A stretch of 64,000 nt of DNA from an uncultured Clostridia bacterium (GTDB lineage Bacteria; Bacillota; Clostridia; TANB77; CAG-465): positions 1 to 64,000 of the forward strand of contig CAKPAG010000002.1 in assembly GCA_934132895.1 (NCBI GenBank), in the 5' to 3' direction. The translations under genes and the position numbers were made by a program. A model generated the notes under the pieces. The model was not told the DNA's origin. It did not search any database and saw nothing but the letters and a program-made list of their open reading frames with translations. This document shows positions 8,430 through 18,148 of the stretch, in pieces. Each line of letters starts with the position of its first letter. The stretch's first letter is position 1.

Positions 8430-8985
8430 TATAATCATTTCTTAGTATTTTTTTATATTCTTTCTTCTTTATAAAATCAAATCTTTTTCTTAAAGGATTT
8501 AATATCCAAAAAACTTTTTCTTTCCAAATCTTTCTTAATGCGTGATATGTAAATATATTTTTAGCATGAAAATATACTTTTCCTTCATAATTTTCTAAAG
8601 TTTTAATTAGTTTTTCTTTAAAACTATTATTAAAATATCCCTTTATCTCAATTAATAACGTAACTTTTCCGTCAACAAGTTTAATAATTTCTGCAAGTTT
8701 TGGCACACGTTCTTTACTATCTAAAATAGTACAGCCTTTTATCGTTGTATAATCTAATTTAGAAGTAGTACCTTTTTTTCCTAATAGTCTTTTTATATGT
8801 CTATCATGCATGCATATAATCTCGCCATCTGACGTTAATCTTACATCTAATTCTATTGCTAAGTTCCTATTTATAGCTTCAATATATGCAGGTATCGAAT
8901 TTTCTGGAAAAATCAAATGAAATCCTCTATGGGCTATTTTTTCATTATATATCTCTCGTGATTTTTTAGGAATATACTGGAACAC
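8419..8985 (-). CDS. Glycerophosphodiester phosphodiesterase-like protein (short)
   Basis: A 188-residue protein with the start of a GDPD TIM barrel: AHRGFHLIFPENSIPAY near 19 (His and Arg-Gly of the active site), ELDVRLTSDGEIICMHD near 47 (metal and catalytic Glu, Asp, His) and LLIEIKG near 110. GDPDs hydrolyse glycerophosphodiesters to glycerol-3-phosphate and an alcohol. It is shorter than the common 240-residue enzymes and lacks a clear C-terminal third, ending in a basic tail; this may be a natural short form. The GTG start lies directly behind the spoVT stop, with GGTGGAG inside the end of spoVT, so the pair is translationally coupled. Confidence 0.8.
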   Translation of the reverse strand: MFQYIPKKSREIYNEKIAHRGFHLIFPENSIPAYIEAINRNLAIELDVRLTSDGEIICMHDRHIKRLLGKKGTTSKLDYTTIKGCTILDSKERVPKLAEIIKLVDGKVTLLIEIKGYFNNSFKEKLIKTLENYEGKVYFHAKNIFTYHALRKIWKEKVFWILNPLRKRFDFIKKKEYKKILRNDYNRA

Positions 8986-9519
8986 TTACTCCACCTGCTT
9001 AGCTAATATTTTTGATATTACTTCTGCTATAGTAGTATATGAAGGATTTATTTTTTCATCTTTTGATACTAATATAACAGAACCTAAAATTTCAGCATCA
9101 GAAATTATTGGACAAATAATTAAAGAAGAGTATTTTTCTTTCTTTTCATCTAAACATAAATTTAAATTAGCAGATGACATAGTAATACTTTTTCTTTCTT
9201 TCATTATCTCTATTATCTCGTCACTTACCCCTTTTCCCAAATATTTATCTTTGTTTGCTCCAGAAGCAGAAATTATAGTTTCTCTATCAGTAATATATAC
9301 AGCATATCCTGTAATTTGATTTAAAGTGTCTGTATAGTCATTTGCAAGATCTATAAACTCATTCATAGGAGCATACTTTTTTAATATGACTTCTCCTTTT
9401 GCTTCTATAAAAATTTCTAAAGGATCACCTTCATGGATGTGAAGCGTCTTTCTTATCTCTTTTGGAATAACAATTCTTCCTAAATCATCAATTTTTCTAA
9501 CAATGCCAGTTGCTTTCAT
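8986..9519 (-). CDS. spoVT: Stage V sporulation protein T (AbrB-type regulator)
   Basis: SpoVT is an AbrB-family transcription factor that tunes forespore gene expression late in sporulation. The N-terminal swapped-hairpin DNA-binding domain is clear (MKATGIVRKIDDLGRIVIPK, then EIRKTLHIHEGDPLEIF), followed by a GAF-like domain from about residue 55 to the end. The 177-residue length matches SpoVT (178 in Bacillus). It is usually near the start of a chromosomal housekeeping cluster. It is followed without a gap by the GDPD gene. Confidence 0.93.
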   Translation of the reverse strand: MKATGIVRKIDDLGRIVIPKEIRKTLHIHEGDPLEIFIEAKGEVILKKYAPMNEFIDLANDYTDTLNQITGYAVYITDRETIISASGANKDKYLGKGVSDEIIEIMKERKSITMSSANLNLCLDEKKEKYSSLIICPIISDAEILGSVILVSKDEKINPSYTTIAEVISKILAKQVE

Positions 9520-9599
9520 TTTTTACCTCCAAAGTTTTTAATATTATTGGCTTTAAAGATAAAAAATATACTTTTAAACAAAAACAAAGAAAAAAATAA

Positions 9600-9636
9600 A
9601 CAAAAAAACTAACGGTAAGCTTTTCTTACTATTAGT
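9600..9636 (-). terminator. Terminator of the KAP NTPase gene
   Basis: ACTAACGGTAAG (9608-9619) faces CTTACTATTAGT (9625-9636) with two internal mismatches; the minus strand then runs into seven T. Confidence 0.8.
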
Positions 9637-9652
9637 TTTTTAATTTAATATT

Positions 9653-11620
9653 TTATTGTAATTTATCAATTGTTGATGCTAAATTTTCTAGTAATGCTTG
9701 CTTTATTGTTTTTTCTTTTAAATGGCTTGATTTACGTATAATTTCAGCAAGCTTTTTTAAGTTTTTTATATCCTCTTTAAGTAAATCTTTATTATCTTTA
9801 TATCTTACTTGTAACATATTAATAATATTATATAAATCATAATTTGGAGTGATATCTAACTTACTATATAAATCATCCATATCGTATCTTGAAAATACTG
9901 GTATATTTGCATAATCTCCCATAATATCTTTATAAAATTCTGAAATATTATTAGGAAGTTTTTTAAATAGCTCATTAGCTTTATCTAGTGCTACTTCTTG
10001 AATGGCTTTTTCTTTTACACTCAAATATTTTTGTTTTATTTCTATAATATCTCTATCTTCAGTATCGTAATCAGTATTAATATCTATATTTTGAGAAATA
10101 TTAATAACCTCATCTAAATTGTGTGATGCACAAAGCTGCATTCCTAAGATAAATGATTGCTTTAGCTCATTCATTGGAATTTTTATAAGGCCCATATTTA
10201 TAAGATATTTAAAAACAATAAAAAGTTTAATATAATGATTAAATTCTACCTTACCTACTTTTACTTCTTCTAATACTTGTTGCCATAAACTATCAAATTC
10301 AAAATCTGACATTTTCCAATAACTATCATTAAGTAGCTTTAAATACTTTTTACCTTCATTTGATTTATCATCTTTAAATGAAGAAATAGCTTCTGTAATA
10401 TTCTGATCAAATTCTTTTTCATCAAACATTCTTGTACGCACATATATTTCTATAAATTTAAAGAATTTGAATTTTGAAGAATCATTGAAAAAGTATTTAT
10501 TATCAAATTCTCTTAAATAGAACTGATTATTATCATTTAAAATTTTTGAAGTCAAAATAATAGAATTATACTCATCATTATTTTTTATATATCTTAGTTT
10601 TTCTTTTACCATATTTCCAGCTTTTATTTCAAATGACATTGCAATTGTAAATGTAAGCATTGTTCTTAAAATTTCATAATTAATTTCTGGATATTTACTT
10701 AATGTCATTGTAAAAATTCTCTCATAATCATTTAAAGCATGCTTTAATATTCTAAGATTTCCTGTTCCGGATTTTTTGAATGCTGCTATTATTAAATGAG
10801 AGTTTCTTTTATAAAAGTCTATTAATTCATCATTATATGAATACTTCATTATCATTCCATTTAATATATATGGATACTCTGGAACATATTCAAATGTTTC
10901 ACCTATTAACTTTTCTTTTATTCTTTCATATGCGTTAGCTCTATCAAATATATCAGTTATTTTATCTTCAATAACATTTGCTATAGGTTTAGAACTTTCT
11001 TCTCCTTTTTTGTCTTTAGGAGCAAGCATTCCTTCTTTATCTAATATATATGAAGCTATAAAAGTTTTAAATTCCATATTGCTATTTTTAAATTTAGTAG
11101 CTAATTCTTTTTCATTACAAATAAGTATAGTTTTTATTCCATCATGTTCAACAAAGTTGTTTATATAACCAAGAATATCTATTACATCAACATTTGCTCT
11201 TTCAAGGTCATCAAAACAAAGTATTTTATCATCTATTGAAAATTGTGAAGAAAAATCTACCTTGCTAGAATTAAAACTCATATTACCGAATAAATTTGCC
11301 ATATCAAGCCCTGTTTTTACATATTCTGGTATTCTGTTTCCTTCTCTTGTGTCAACAAATTTTTTTAGAGTTTTACTAAGCATAGGATTTGTTTCTATAA
11401 ATATTTTTTTACTTATTTCTTCTAAACTATTTATTCCATACAATGACATATATATTGTTTTATAATTCTTTCCATTGACTTTTATAGACTCTAATCTACT
11501 TCTTAATTTATTATTCCAAAAATAAGTTTTTCCGCTTCCCCATTCTCCGTTTAGCATTACCGCATAATCGGTGTAAGGTTTTCTTACATAATCACAAATA
11601 CTTTCTATTAATTCCTCCAT
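9653..11620 (-). CDS. KAP-family P-loop NTPase
   Basis: A 655-residue protein with a Walker A motif close to the N-terminus (LNGEWGSGKTYFW, about residues 23-35) and a Walker B motif DKILCFDDLERANVD near 130, followed by a sensor-like TILICNEKELA. This spacing and the DDLER motif are those of KAP (Kidins220/ARMS-PifA) NTPases. The remaining 450 residues are helical and unrecognised; no transmembrane insertion was seen. In bacteria KAP NTPases include PifA, which excludes T7, and several defence-island proteins, but the native role here is unknown. ATG 11620 is chosen since AGAGGTG lies just before it. It is monocistronic, with its own terminator, between spoVT and recD2, and is the only obviously accessory gene in this stretch. 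Confidence 0.85.
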   Translation of the reverse strand: MEELIESICDYVRKPYTDYAVMLNGEWGSGKTYFWNNKLRSRLESIKVNGKNYKTIYMSLYGINSLEEISKKIFIETNPMLSKTLKKFVDTREGNRIPEYVKTGLDMANLFGNMSFNSSKVDFSSQFSIDDKILCFDDLERANVDVIDILGYINNFVEHDGIKTILICNEKELATKFKNSNMEFKTFIASYILDKEGMLAPKDKKGEESSKPIANVIEDKITDIFDRANAYERIKEKLIGETFEYVPEYPYILNGMIMKYSYNDELIDFYKRNSHLIIAAFKKSGTGNLRILKHALNDYERIFTMTLSKYPEINYEILRTMLTFTIAMSFEIKAGNMVKEKLRYIKNNDEYNSIILTSKILNDNNQFYLREFDNKYFFNDSSKFKFFKFIEIYVRTRMFDEKEFDQNITEAISSFKDDKSNEGKKYLKLLNDSYWKMSDFEFDSLWQQVLEEVKVGKVEFNHYIKLFIVFKYLINMGLIKIPMNELKQSFILGMQLCASHNLDEVINISQNIDINTDYDTEDRDIIEIKQKYLSVKEKAIQEVALDKANELFKKLPNNISEFYKDIMGDYANIPVFSRYDMDDLYSKLDITPNYDLYNIINMLQVRYKDNKDLLKEDIKNLKKLAEIIRKSSHLKEKTIKQALLENLASTIDKLQ

Positions 11621-11731
11621 TTTTTTCACCTCTTTATTTACAAATTTTATCATATTAAAAAAAATTTTTCAATTATTATATGTTTTTTATATGCTTTTTG
11701 GTAAATTTTAGTGACAAATTTTCAAAACCAC

Positions 11732-11760
11732 TTGACAACATATATATATTAATGTATAAT
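11732..11760 (+). promoter_or_regulatory. Consensus sigma-A promoter for a candidate small RNA
   Basis: A perfect TTGACA (11732-11737), a 17-bp spacer and a perfect TATAAT (11755-11760) point rightward into a stretch with no plausible gene. Confidence 0.75.
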
Positions 11761-11766
11761 AATTAT

Positions 11767-11970
11767 GTAATGTATTATTCATTACAATATAATTATATTG
11801 TATTAGTAAAATTTATCTACCAACAATTTATTAGAAAATGTATTTACCAACATCATTCATCCCCCTTGATATTAAATTTTTATACCAAATAGTTACATCA
11901 TATATGTTTGAAAATAAATTGTATTGGGATTATATATTAAAGGAAGCTGCATTAATAGTAGCTTCCTTTT
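11767..11970 (+). ncRNA. Candidate intergenic small RNA
   Basis: A transcript of about 200 nt is predicted from the consensus promoter at 11732-11760 to the hairpin and T-run at 11939-11970. The interval has no ORF with a ribosome site. It contains the 18-bp perfect palindrome ACAATATAATTATATTGT near 11784, an imperfect inverted repeat before it (TAATG...CATTA), and a repeated TACCAACA motif at two places about 30 nt apart. No known RNA family is recognised. The prediction rests on promoter and terminator only. Confidence 0.5.
11939..11970. terminator. Bidirectional terminator (recD2 and candidate sRNA)
   Basis: A perfect 10-bp inverted repeat, AAAGGAAGCT and AGCTTCCTTT around a 10-nt loop, just after the recD2 stop (11975) on the minus strand. 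A plus-strand T-run follows, so it can serve transcripts from both sides. Confidence 0.85.
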
Positions 11971-11974
11971 TATG

Positions 11975-14161
11975 TTATAACTTTTTAAGTATTTGATTTT
12001 TTAATCCAGTTTTTCTTTTTTTAGATTCAATATTATCAACCATGAAATTTATTATGTTTTTATTTCCGACAATTATTAACATTTTTTTAGCTCTAGTCAT
12101 AGCAGTATATAATAAATTTCTAGTAAATAATTTTTGGTATCCCGTATAAAGAGGAATAATAACATAATCGAACTCACTACCTTGACTCTTATGTATTGTA
12201 ACAGCATACGCTAATTCTAACTGATCTAACTCATCAAATTCATATTCAACATCTTTTACCTCATCAAATACTACTCTTATTTTTTGTTCTACATTATCTA
12301 TTTCTTTTATATATCCAATGTCACCGTTATATATACCATCAAAATATTCTCCATTTTGAGAAAATTTTTTATCATAATTGTTAATAATCTGCATTACTTT
12401 ATCGCCTTCTCTAAAAGTTTTACCGTTAAAGTTTTTTTCTGCTTTTTTATTAGACTTAGGATTCAATATATTCTGTATAACAGTATTTAACTTAATAGTA
12501 CCAAGATCTGTTTTTTTCATTGGCGTTAATACTTGCAAGTCCTTTAGTAAATCAATACTTGCAAAGCTTTCAAGTCTATATGAAAGAAGAGAAGAAATTT
12601 CAGATACAGTTTGTTCAATACTATTTGCCTTTATAAAAAACATATCTGTATTTTTATTTTTAAACTCAGGATATTCACCATTATTTACCTTATGTGCGTT
12701 AACTATTATGTCACTTTTAGAACTTTGCCTATATATTTCTTTTAAACTAACCGTATTAACTATACCTGAAGCTATCATATCTTTTAAAACATTTCCAGGG
12801 CCAACAGATGGAAGCTGATCTACATCTCCTACAAATATTATTTGGGTACTAGGCTTTATAGCTTTAAATAGATTATTCATCATTAATGAATCTATCATAG
12901 AAGCTTCATCAACAATAACTACATCTGCTTCAATTATTTTTACATCTATTTCAAACAATGCATCTAGATCTCTATCATCAACTTTAGCAATTTCAAGAAG
13001 CCTATGTATAGTTTTAGCTTCCTTTCCAGTCGTCTCTTTTATTCTTTTAGAAGCTCTACCAGTTGGAGCGCAAAGAACATAATCCTTTTTAAAATCTTCT
13101 AATATATCAATTATACATTTTATAATAGTAGTCTTTCCAGTACCAGGTCCTCCAGTTATTATAGATATAGAACTATTAAGACAAGTAGAAATAGCCTCGA
13201 CTTGCTCTTTAGATAAAACAAGCGAATTTTTCTCACTTACTTTTTCAATCTGCTTAGTATATTTTTTACTAGTAATAGGTGCTACAGCATGAGTTACAAC
13301 TGCTTTAGCAATATTTTCTTCGGCTAAATAATAACTTCTTCTAAACACAAAATCTACATCGTCAATCTTTTCAATATATATTTTATTATCCAAATTAAGT
13401 CTTGTTATACCATTAATAATTTCGCTTTCTTCTACATTTAACATTTTAGCTGCGAAAGGTTTAAGAGTGTCATACTCTATACATGTATGTCCAAATTCTG
13501 TAACTTTATTTATTGCACATATAATGCCTGCATCTACTCTTTCTTCTGAGTTCATGGGTATTTCTAATTTTTTAGCTATACTATCTACAAATTCAAAATC
13601 AAGCGTTCTTACAAGCTTTAACAAGCTATATGGATTTTCTTTTACTATATTTATAGTTTCAACTCCTAAAAGTTTATATATTTTTGATGCAACTAAAACT
13701 GATATTCCAAAATCACTCAAAAATTCTATTACGTTCCATTTTTCCCATTCTTCTAAGAAAAAAGTGTTAATATCATCTATTTTTTCAGAATTTAGTCCCT
13801 TTATTCCGTTTAGCTTTTCTTTTTGATATCTTATAACATCTACAGTTTCATCTCCAAATTTATCTACAATGTTTTTCGCTGTTTTTTTACCTACTCCTTT
13901 AATATTATCAGCTATATATGTAATAAGAGAACTACTTGTTTTAGGAAGTATTTTTTTATATGTGGAAAATTTAAACTGCTTTCCATATACTTTATGCTCA
14001 CACTCTTCACCATTGAATTCAAATTCATCCTCTACATCTATATCATCTGTTGTAGTTCCAACAGCAGTAATATATTCTTTACCTTTTTTTATCAACAAAA
14101 CAGTCCAAGAATTCATTTCATTTTTATATATTATTGTTGCTATTTTTCCTTCTATTTTCAT
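11975..14161 (-). CDS. recD2: RecD2-type 5'-3' DNA helicase
   Basis: RecD2 is a superfamily 1B helicase found in organisms where it acts without RecBC. The 728-residue protein has the N-terminal extension with OB-like and helix-hairpin-helix parts (NIKGVGKKTAKNIVDKFG near 90), Walker A GGPGTGKTT near 340, Walker B VVIVDEASMID near 420, GDVDQLPSVGPG near 445, YRQS near 480 and the C-terminal AYAVTIHKSQGSEF and LLYTAMTRAKK motifs. Length matches the family. ATG 14161 has a TAGGAG site. It is followed by a strong terminator and stands alone. Confidence 0.96.
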   Translation of the reverse strand: MKIEGKIATIIYKNEMNSWTVLLIKKGKEYITAVGTTTDDIDVEDEFEFNGEECEHKVYGKQFKFSTYKKILPKTSSSLITYIADNIKGVGKKTAKNIVDKFGDETVDVIRYQKEKLNGIKGLNSEKIDDINTFFLEEWEKWNVIEFLSDFGISVLVASKIYKLLGVETINIVKENPYSLLKLVRTLDFEFVDSIAKKLEIPMNSEERVDAGIICAINKVTEFGHTCIEYDTLKPFAAKMLNVEESEIINGITRLNLDNKIYIEKIDDVDFVFRRSYYLAEENIAKAVVTHAVAPITSKKYTKQIEKVSEKNSLVLSKEQVEAISTCLNSSISIITGGPGTGKTTIIKCIIDILEDFKKDYVLCAPTGRASKRIKETTGKEAKTIHRLLEIAKVDDRDLDALFEIDVKIIEADVVIVDEASMIDSLMMNNLFKAIKPSTQIIFVGDVDQLPSVGPGNVLKDMIASGIVNTVSLKEIYRQSSKSDIIVNAHKVNNGEYPEFKNKNTDMFFIKANSIEQTVSEISSLLSYRLESFASIDLLKDLQVLTPMKKTDLGTIKLNTVIQNILNPKSNKKAEKNFNGKTFREGDKVMQIINNYDKKFSQNGEYFDGIYNGDIGYIKEIDNVEQKIRVVFDEVKDVEYEFDELDQLELAYAVTIHKSQGSEFDYVIIPLYTGYQKLFTRNLLYTAMTRAKKMLIIVGNKNIINFMVDNIESKKRKTGLKNQILKKL

Positions 14162-14293
14162 CTATTTTTTTCTCCTAAATACAACATTTATTATATTACA
14201 GTTTATATATTTTTTCAACGTTTATGTTTGGTTTAATAGAAAAATATTAATTAATAAATAATAAAGAAATTATTGAAATAAAGCAAAAACTAA

Positions 14294-14328
14294 GCAAACA
14301 TCTAAATATAATATATTTAAATGTTTGC
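14294..14328 (-). terminator. Terminator of the 282-residue protein gene
   Basis: GCAAACATCTAAATAT at 14294 onward pairs with its complement ending at 14328 with one mismatch; the minus strand continues into a T-rich tail. Confidence 0.75.
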
Positions 14329-14366
14329 TATATAGTTTTATACATTTTAATCAATATGATGCCATA

Positions 14367-15215
14367 TTAGTAATTTTTAAGTAAATTTTTAATAGCTTCC
14401 ATATTGTTTGCTAAAAAGCATATATCAACTCCTTTTTCTTGTATTTTTCCGAGTTGGTCAAATAAACTTTTAAAGATTTCGAAAAATTTAATAGTATAAC
14501 TATCAATTTTAATAGAAAATTCTTTATCTTCTATATCATCAATTTTTTCAAAAATTTCCAAAATATCTTTTTTATTGTTAACGCAAGTTATAAATGAATT
14601 AATTAGTATTTCATCTTCAAGACTATTATTTGAATTCACCACTTCTTCATCTTCTTTAGGCTCTTCTATAATGTTACTGTTTAAGTAGGTTACCTTTTTT
14701 TCTGCCTCTTGAAATTTCTCATTAAACATTTTGCAAATTAAATCAATAGCTGTTTTAAATTTTTGAAAATATGTTGCCTCACTTAAATTAAGTCCTAAAG
14801 ATCTTAAGCCACCGAACTGATTATTTTCCATTTCAGAACTAAGCAAGTTGCTTATTCTTTCAAGTTCTGTTTTAGGATAGGAATCAATCGCCTCATCTAT
14901 TTTTTTAGAAATATATGTATAAGCAAATTTGTCTTGTTCTAAAGCAAGAAATAATTCTTTATCATACTTTTCAGGATCACCTAAAATATCCGGCTTTCCG
15001 TACTCTTCAAACAGATAATTTCTTACTTTTTTGTACAATTGTAAAAATTCATCTCCAACAAGTCCAATTTTAGCCAAAGCATATTCCGGATCATAAGTCA
15101 ATTTCCAAAGATATGAAAATAAAGTATCCGGATCAAGTTCTTTATATCTCCGAGCCATTTCCTCCAAATCGTTAATTTGTTCTGCACTTAATGTATTTAT
15201 AAGTTTACTATGCAT
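14367..15215 (-). CDS. Conserved hypothetical helical protein
   Basis: A 282-residue, acidic, largely helical protein of unknown function. It has no signal peptide or transmembrane helix. The N-terminal half (to about 185) is rich in Leu/Tyr/Glu heptad-like patterns (DLEEMARRYKELDPDTLFSY); a low-complexity acidic linker (EEPKEDEEVVNSNNS) near 190 precedes a second helical part. ATG 15215 has a good AAGGAGA site. Codon 22 is CGG (15150-15152) read as Arg; skipping its C leads to a stop after 19 codons. Its use of CCG and CGG is somewhat higher than that of its neighbours, which may hint at later acquisition. Single-gene unit with its own terminator. Confidence 0.65.
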   Translation of the reverse strand: MHSKLINTLSAEQINDLEEMARRYKELDPDTLFSYLWKLTYDPEYALAKIGLVGDEFLQLYKKVRNYLFEEYGKPDILGDPEKYDKELFLALEQDKFAYTYISKKIDEAIDSYPKTELERISNLLSSEMENNQFGGLRSLGLNLSEATYFQKFKTAIDLICKMFNEKFQEAEKKVTYLNSNIIEEPKEDEEVVNSNNSLEDEILINSFITCVNNKKDILEIFEKIDDIEDKEFSIKIDSYTIKFFEIFKSLFDQLGKIQEKGVDICFLANNMEAIKNLLKNY

Positions 15216-15429
15216 AACAATTCTCCTTTCATATAATCCAATTATGAATTTAATTAAATATTAAAATATTCATAAATATTTTACCAAATTTATGAAGAAA
15301 AGTCAATAGTTATGTAACCTTTTGTTCCTATTTAGAAATACTATAGTCCCAGATTTGCTTTTTTAAGTCATATTCTAACTCATTATATCATATAGTTTAA
15401 ATATATAACTTGTACAAAGGAGTGATTTT

Positions 15430-18094
15430 ATGTGGCATACAATGAATATACGTGAAGTTCAAAATAACTTAAAAACAAATGAGAATACTGGCTTAACTGA
15501 AAAGGAAGTATTAAAACGAGAAAAGGAATATGGAAAAAACAAATTAGATGAAACAAAAAAAAGAAGTATAATTTTAAGATTTTTAGATCAATTTAAGGAC
15601 TTTATGATAATCATACTAATTATAGCTGCTGTAGTTTCAGCAATTATTTCATATGTTGAAAATACTCATGAATACATGGATTCAGTTATAATAATTGCTA
15701 TAGTGGTATTTAATGCAATTATGGGACTTATCCAAGAAAGTAAAGCTGAAAAATCTTTGGAAGCTCTAAAAAAATTATCAAGTCCAACTACAAAAGTAAA
15801 AAGGAATGGAAAAATAATTACTGTTGATAGTGAACTTATTGTTCCTGGTGATGTAATTATCTTAGAAGCAGGAAATTTAGTTAGTGCTGATGCAAGACTT
15901 ACCAAATCATATAACTTGCATGCTGAAGAATCTGCTTTAACTGGTGAAACAATCCCAGTATTAAAAGATGCAGAAATTGTTCTAAAAAATAACATACCTA
16001 TTGGCGATACAATCAATATGGTCTTTGCTACCACTATAATTACCTCTGGTCATGGAGAAGCAATAGTTACAAATACAGGTATGAATACTAAAGTTCGGAA
16101 AAATTGCTAAAATGATTAATGAAAATATAGTAAAGGAAACACCTCTGCAAAAGAAACTTTCTGACGTAGGAAAAAAATTAGGAACTGTTTGTCTAGTTAT
16201 ATGTTTGTTTATATTCATAATTGGAATATTAAAGAATATACCTTTTACACAAATGTTCATGACTTCTGTTGGGCTTGCAGTTGCTGCAATTCCTGAAGGG
16301 CTTCCTGCCATTGTTACTATTATGCTTTCAATTGGTGTAACTCATATGGCAAAGAAAAATGCAATCATTAGAAAACTACCGGCTGTTGAAACTCTTGGCA
16401 GTAGCTCTGTTATTTGTTCAGATAAAACTGGAACCCTTACTCAAAACAAAATGGAAGTTGTATCTATTTATGATGTTAATGGAACATCTTCTAAATCTTC
16501 TAGCTCCTATTCTTTTATATTAGAACTTGGAACCATGTGCAACGATTCAATAATTGAAAAGAATAAAAACAGTACCTATGCTAGTGGTGAAGCAACTGAA
16601 GTTGCAATAGCAAACGCTGCATTAAAAAGTGGAATTAACAAAGATGAACTATACCAAAAAATGGAAAGAATAAATGAAGTACCTTTTGATTCATCTAGAA
16701 AGCTAATGAGTACAATTCATAAATTTAATGGAAAATACAGAGTAATAACAAAAGGGGCACCAGACGCACTAATTAAAAGATGTGTAAAATATTACAAAAA
16801 TGGAAATGTATACAATATGAATACGTCTATTAATAACGATATATTGAAATTTAATGAAAAGATGGCAAATGAAGCATTAAGAGTATTGGCAGTTGCATAC
16901 TATGACACTTCTTCTATTCCTAAAACTATTGACAGCAAAAATATTGAAAAAGATTTAGTATTTGTTGGTTTGATTGGGATGATTGATCCTCCAAGAATTG
17001 GAGTTAAAGAGGCAGTTACTACATGTAAGCGAGCTGGAATAAAAACTGTAATGATAACAGGTGACCACATTTTAACTGCTAAAGCTATAGCTAAAAATTT
17101 AGGTATTTTAAATGCTGGAGAACTTGCGATAACAGGTGCAGAGCTAGACACTATTGATGATAAAACTTTTAAAAAAAATATAATGAAATACTCTGTATTT
17201 GCTAGAGTGTCTCCTGAACACAAAGTAAGAATTGTTAAAGCTTTTAAATCAACTGGTGCTGTAGTAGCAATGACAGGTGACGGAGTAAATGACGCACCAG
17301 CCTTAAAAAATGCTGACATAGGTGTTGCAATGGGAAAAAATGGAACTGACGTTGCCAAGAATGCTTCTGATATGATTTTAACAGATGATAATTTCGTTAC
17401 AATCGTTGAGGCTGTTAAAGAAGGTAGACATATATATGATAATATTAAGAAAGCTGTACATTTTTTACTAGCTACAAATATTGGAGAAATAGTAACCATA
17501 TTTGTTGGACTATTGCTAGGATTAGAAAGTCCTTTACTGGCAATTCATCTACTATGGATAAACTTAGTTACAGATTCCTTCCCTGCAATAGGTCTTGGAA
17601 TGGAAGCACCAGATATTCATATAATGCATAAAAGACCTAAAAATCCTAAAAAAGGCTTATTTGCAGATGGATTATGGAGAAAAATATTCTTAGAAGGAAC
17701 AATGATAGGTATGTTAACATTACTTTCATTTACTCTTGGTAGTTCTCTATATTCGCTTGAAATAGGTAGAACCATGGCCTTCATATCGCTTAGTTCTTTA
17801 GAGCTTATTCATAGTTTTAATATTAGGAGTGAAGATAGTTCTATTTTTGAAATAGGTTTCTTTAAAAACAAATATTTAATTGGAGCGTTCGCATTAGGAA
17901 TGTTTTTACAAATAGTAGTGGTTACCTTCCCTCCTATAGCAAAAATATTTGATGTTGTACCTTTAACTTCTAAGCAATGGATATTAACTCTATTTATTTC
18001 AGTATTACCAATAGTAATAATTGAGACTAAAAAGAAACTACATGAATTACTTTTCGGAAAAAGAATATATAACATTTACGGAAAAACAGCTTAA
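15430..18094 (+). CDS. P2A-type calcium-transporting P-type ATPase, one CGG +1 site
   Basis: This is a SERCA/PMR1-like cation pump that drives Ca2+ (or Mn2+) export by ATP hydrolysis. The N-terminal part has the cation-ATPase N domain, two transmembrane helices and the actuator motif with ESALTGETIPV near 165. The zero frame ends after MNTKVRKNC. Skipping C16096 gives NTKVGKIAKMIN, the expected family sequence, and the rest follows: AAIPEGLPAIV in M4, SDKTGTLTQNK (phosphorylated Asp), KGAPDALI in the nucleotide domain, MTGDHILTA, MTGDGVNDAPALK and the C-terminal helices. With the skip the gene has 888 codons, typical of the family. ATG 15430 has AAGGAG before it. Without the second half the pump would lack its entire catalytic domain. 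Confidence 0.9.
16096..16098 (+). other. CGG +1 recoding site in the P-type ATPase gene
   Basis: Codon 223 is CGG. The zero frame reads AAA GTT CGG AAA AAT TGC TAA. Without C16096 it reads AAA GTT GGA AAA ATT GCT AAA, restoring the conserved VGKIAK segment. Confidence 0.8.
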
Positions 18095-18113
18095 ATACTA
18101 CTAAATATATATT

Positions 18114-18148
18114 AAAGGGAAATAACTAAATTCTAGTTACTTCCCTTT
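18114..18148. terminator. Bidirectional terminator between P-ATPase and dedA
   Basis: AAAGGGAAATAACTA faces TAGTTACTTCCCTTT with one mismatch, between two convergent genes. Confidence 0.85.

Noticed and set aside
8419..8985. Frameshifted GDPD
   Set aside because: The protein is short, but no homologous continuation was found in another frame and a terminator overlaps its end, so it is treated as a natural short form.
11680..11892. 70-residue plus-strand ORF upstream of recD2
   Set aside because: It starts before the predicted promoter, has no ribosome site and has composition typical of AT-rich noncoding DNA.
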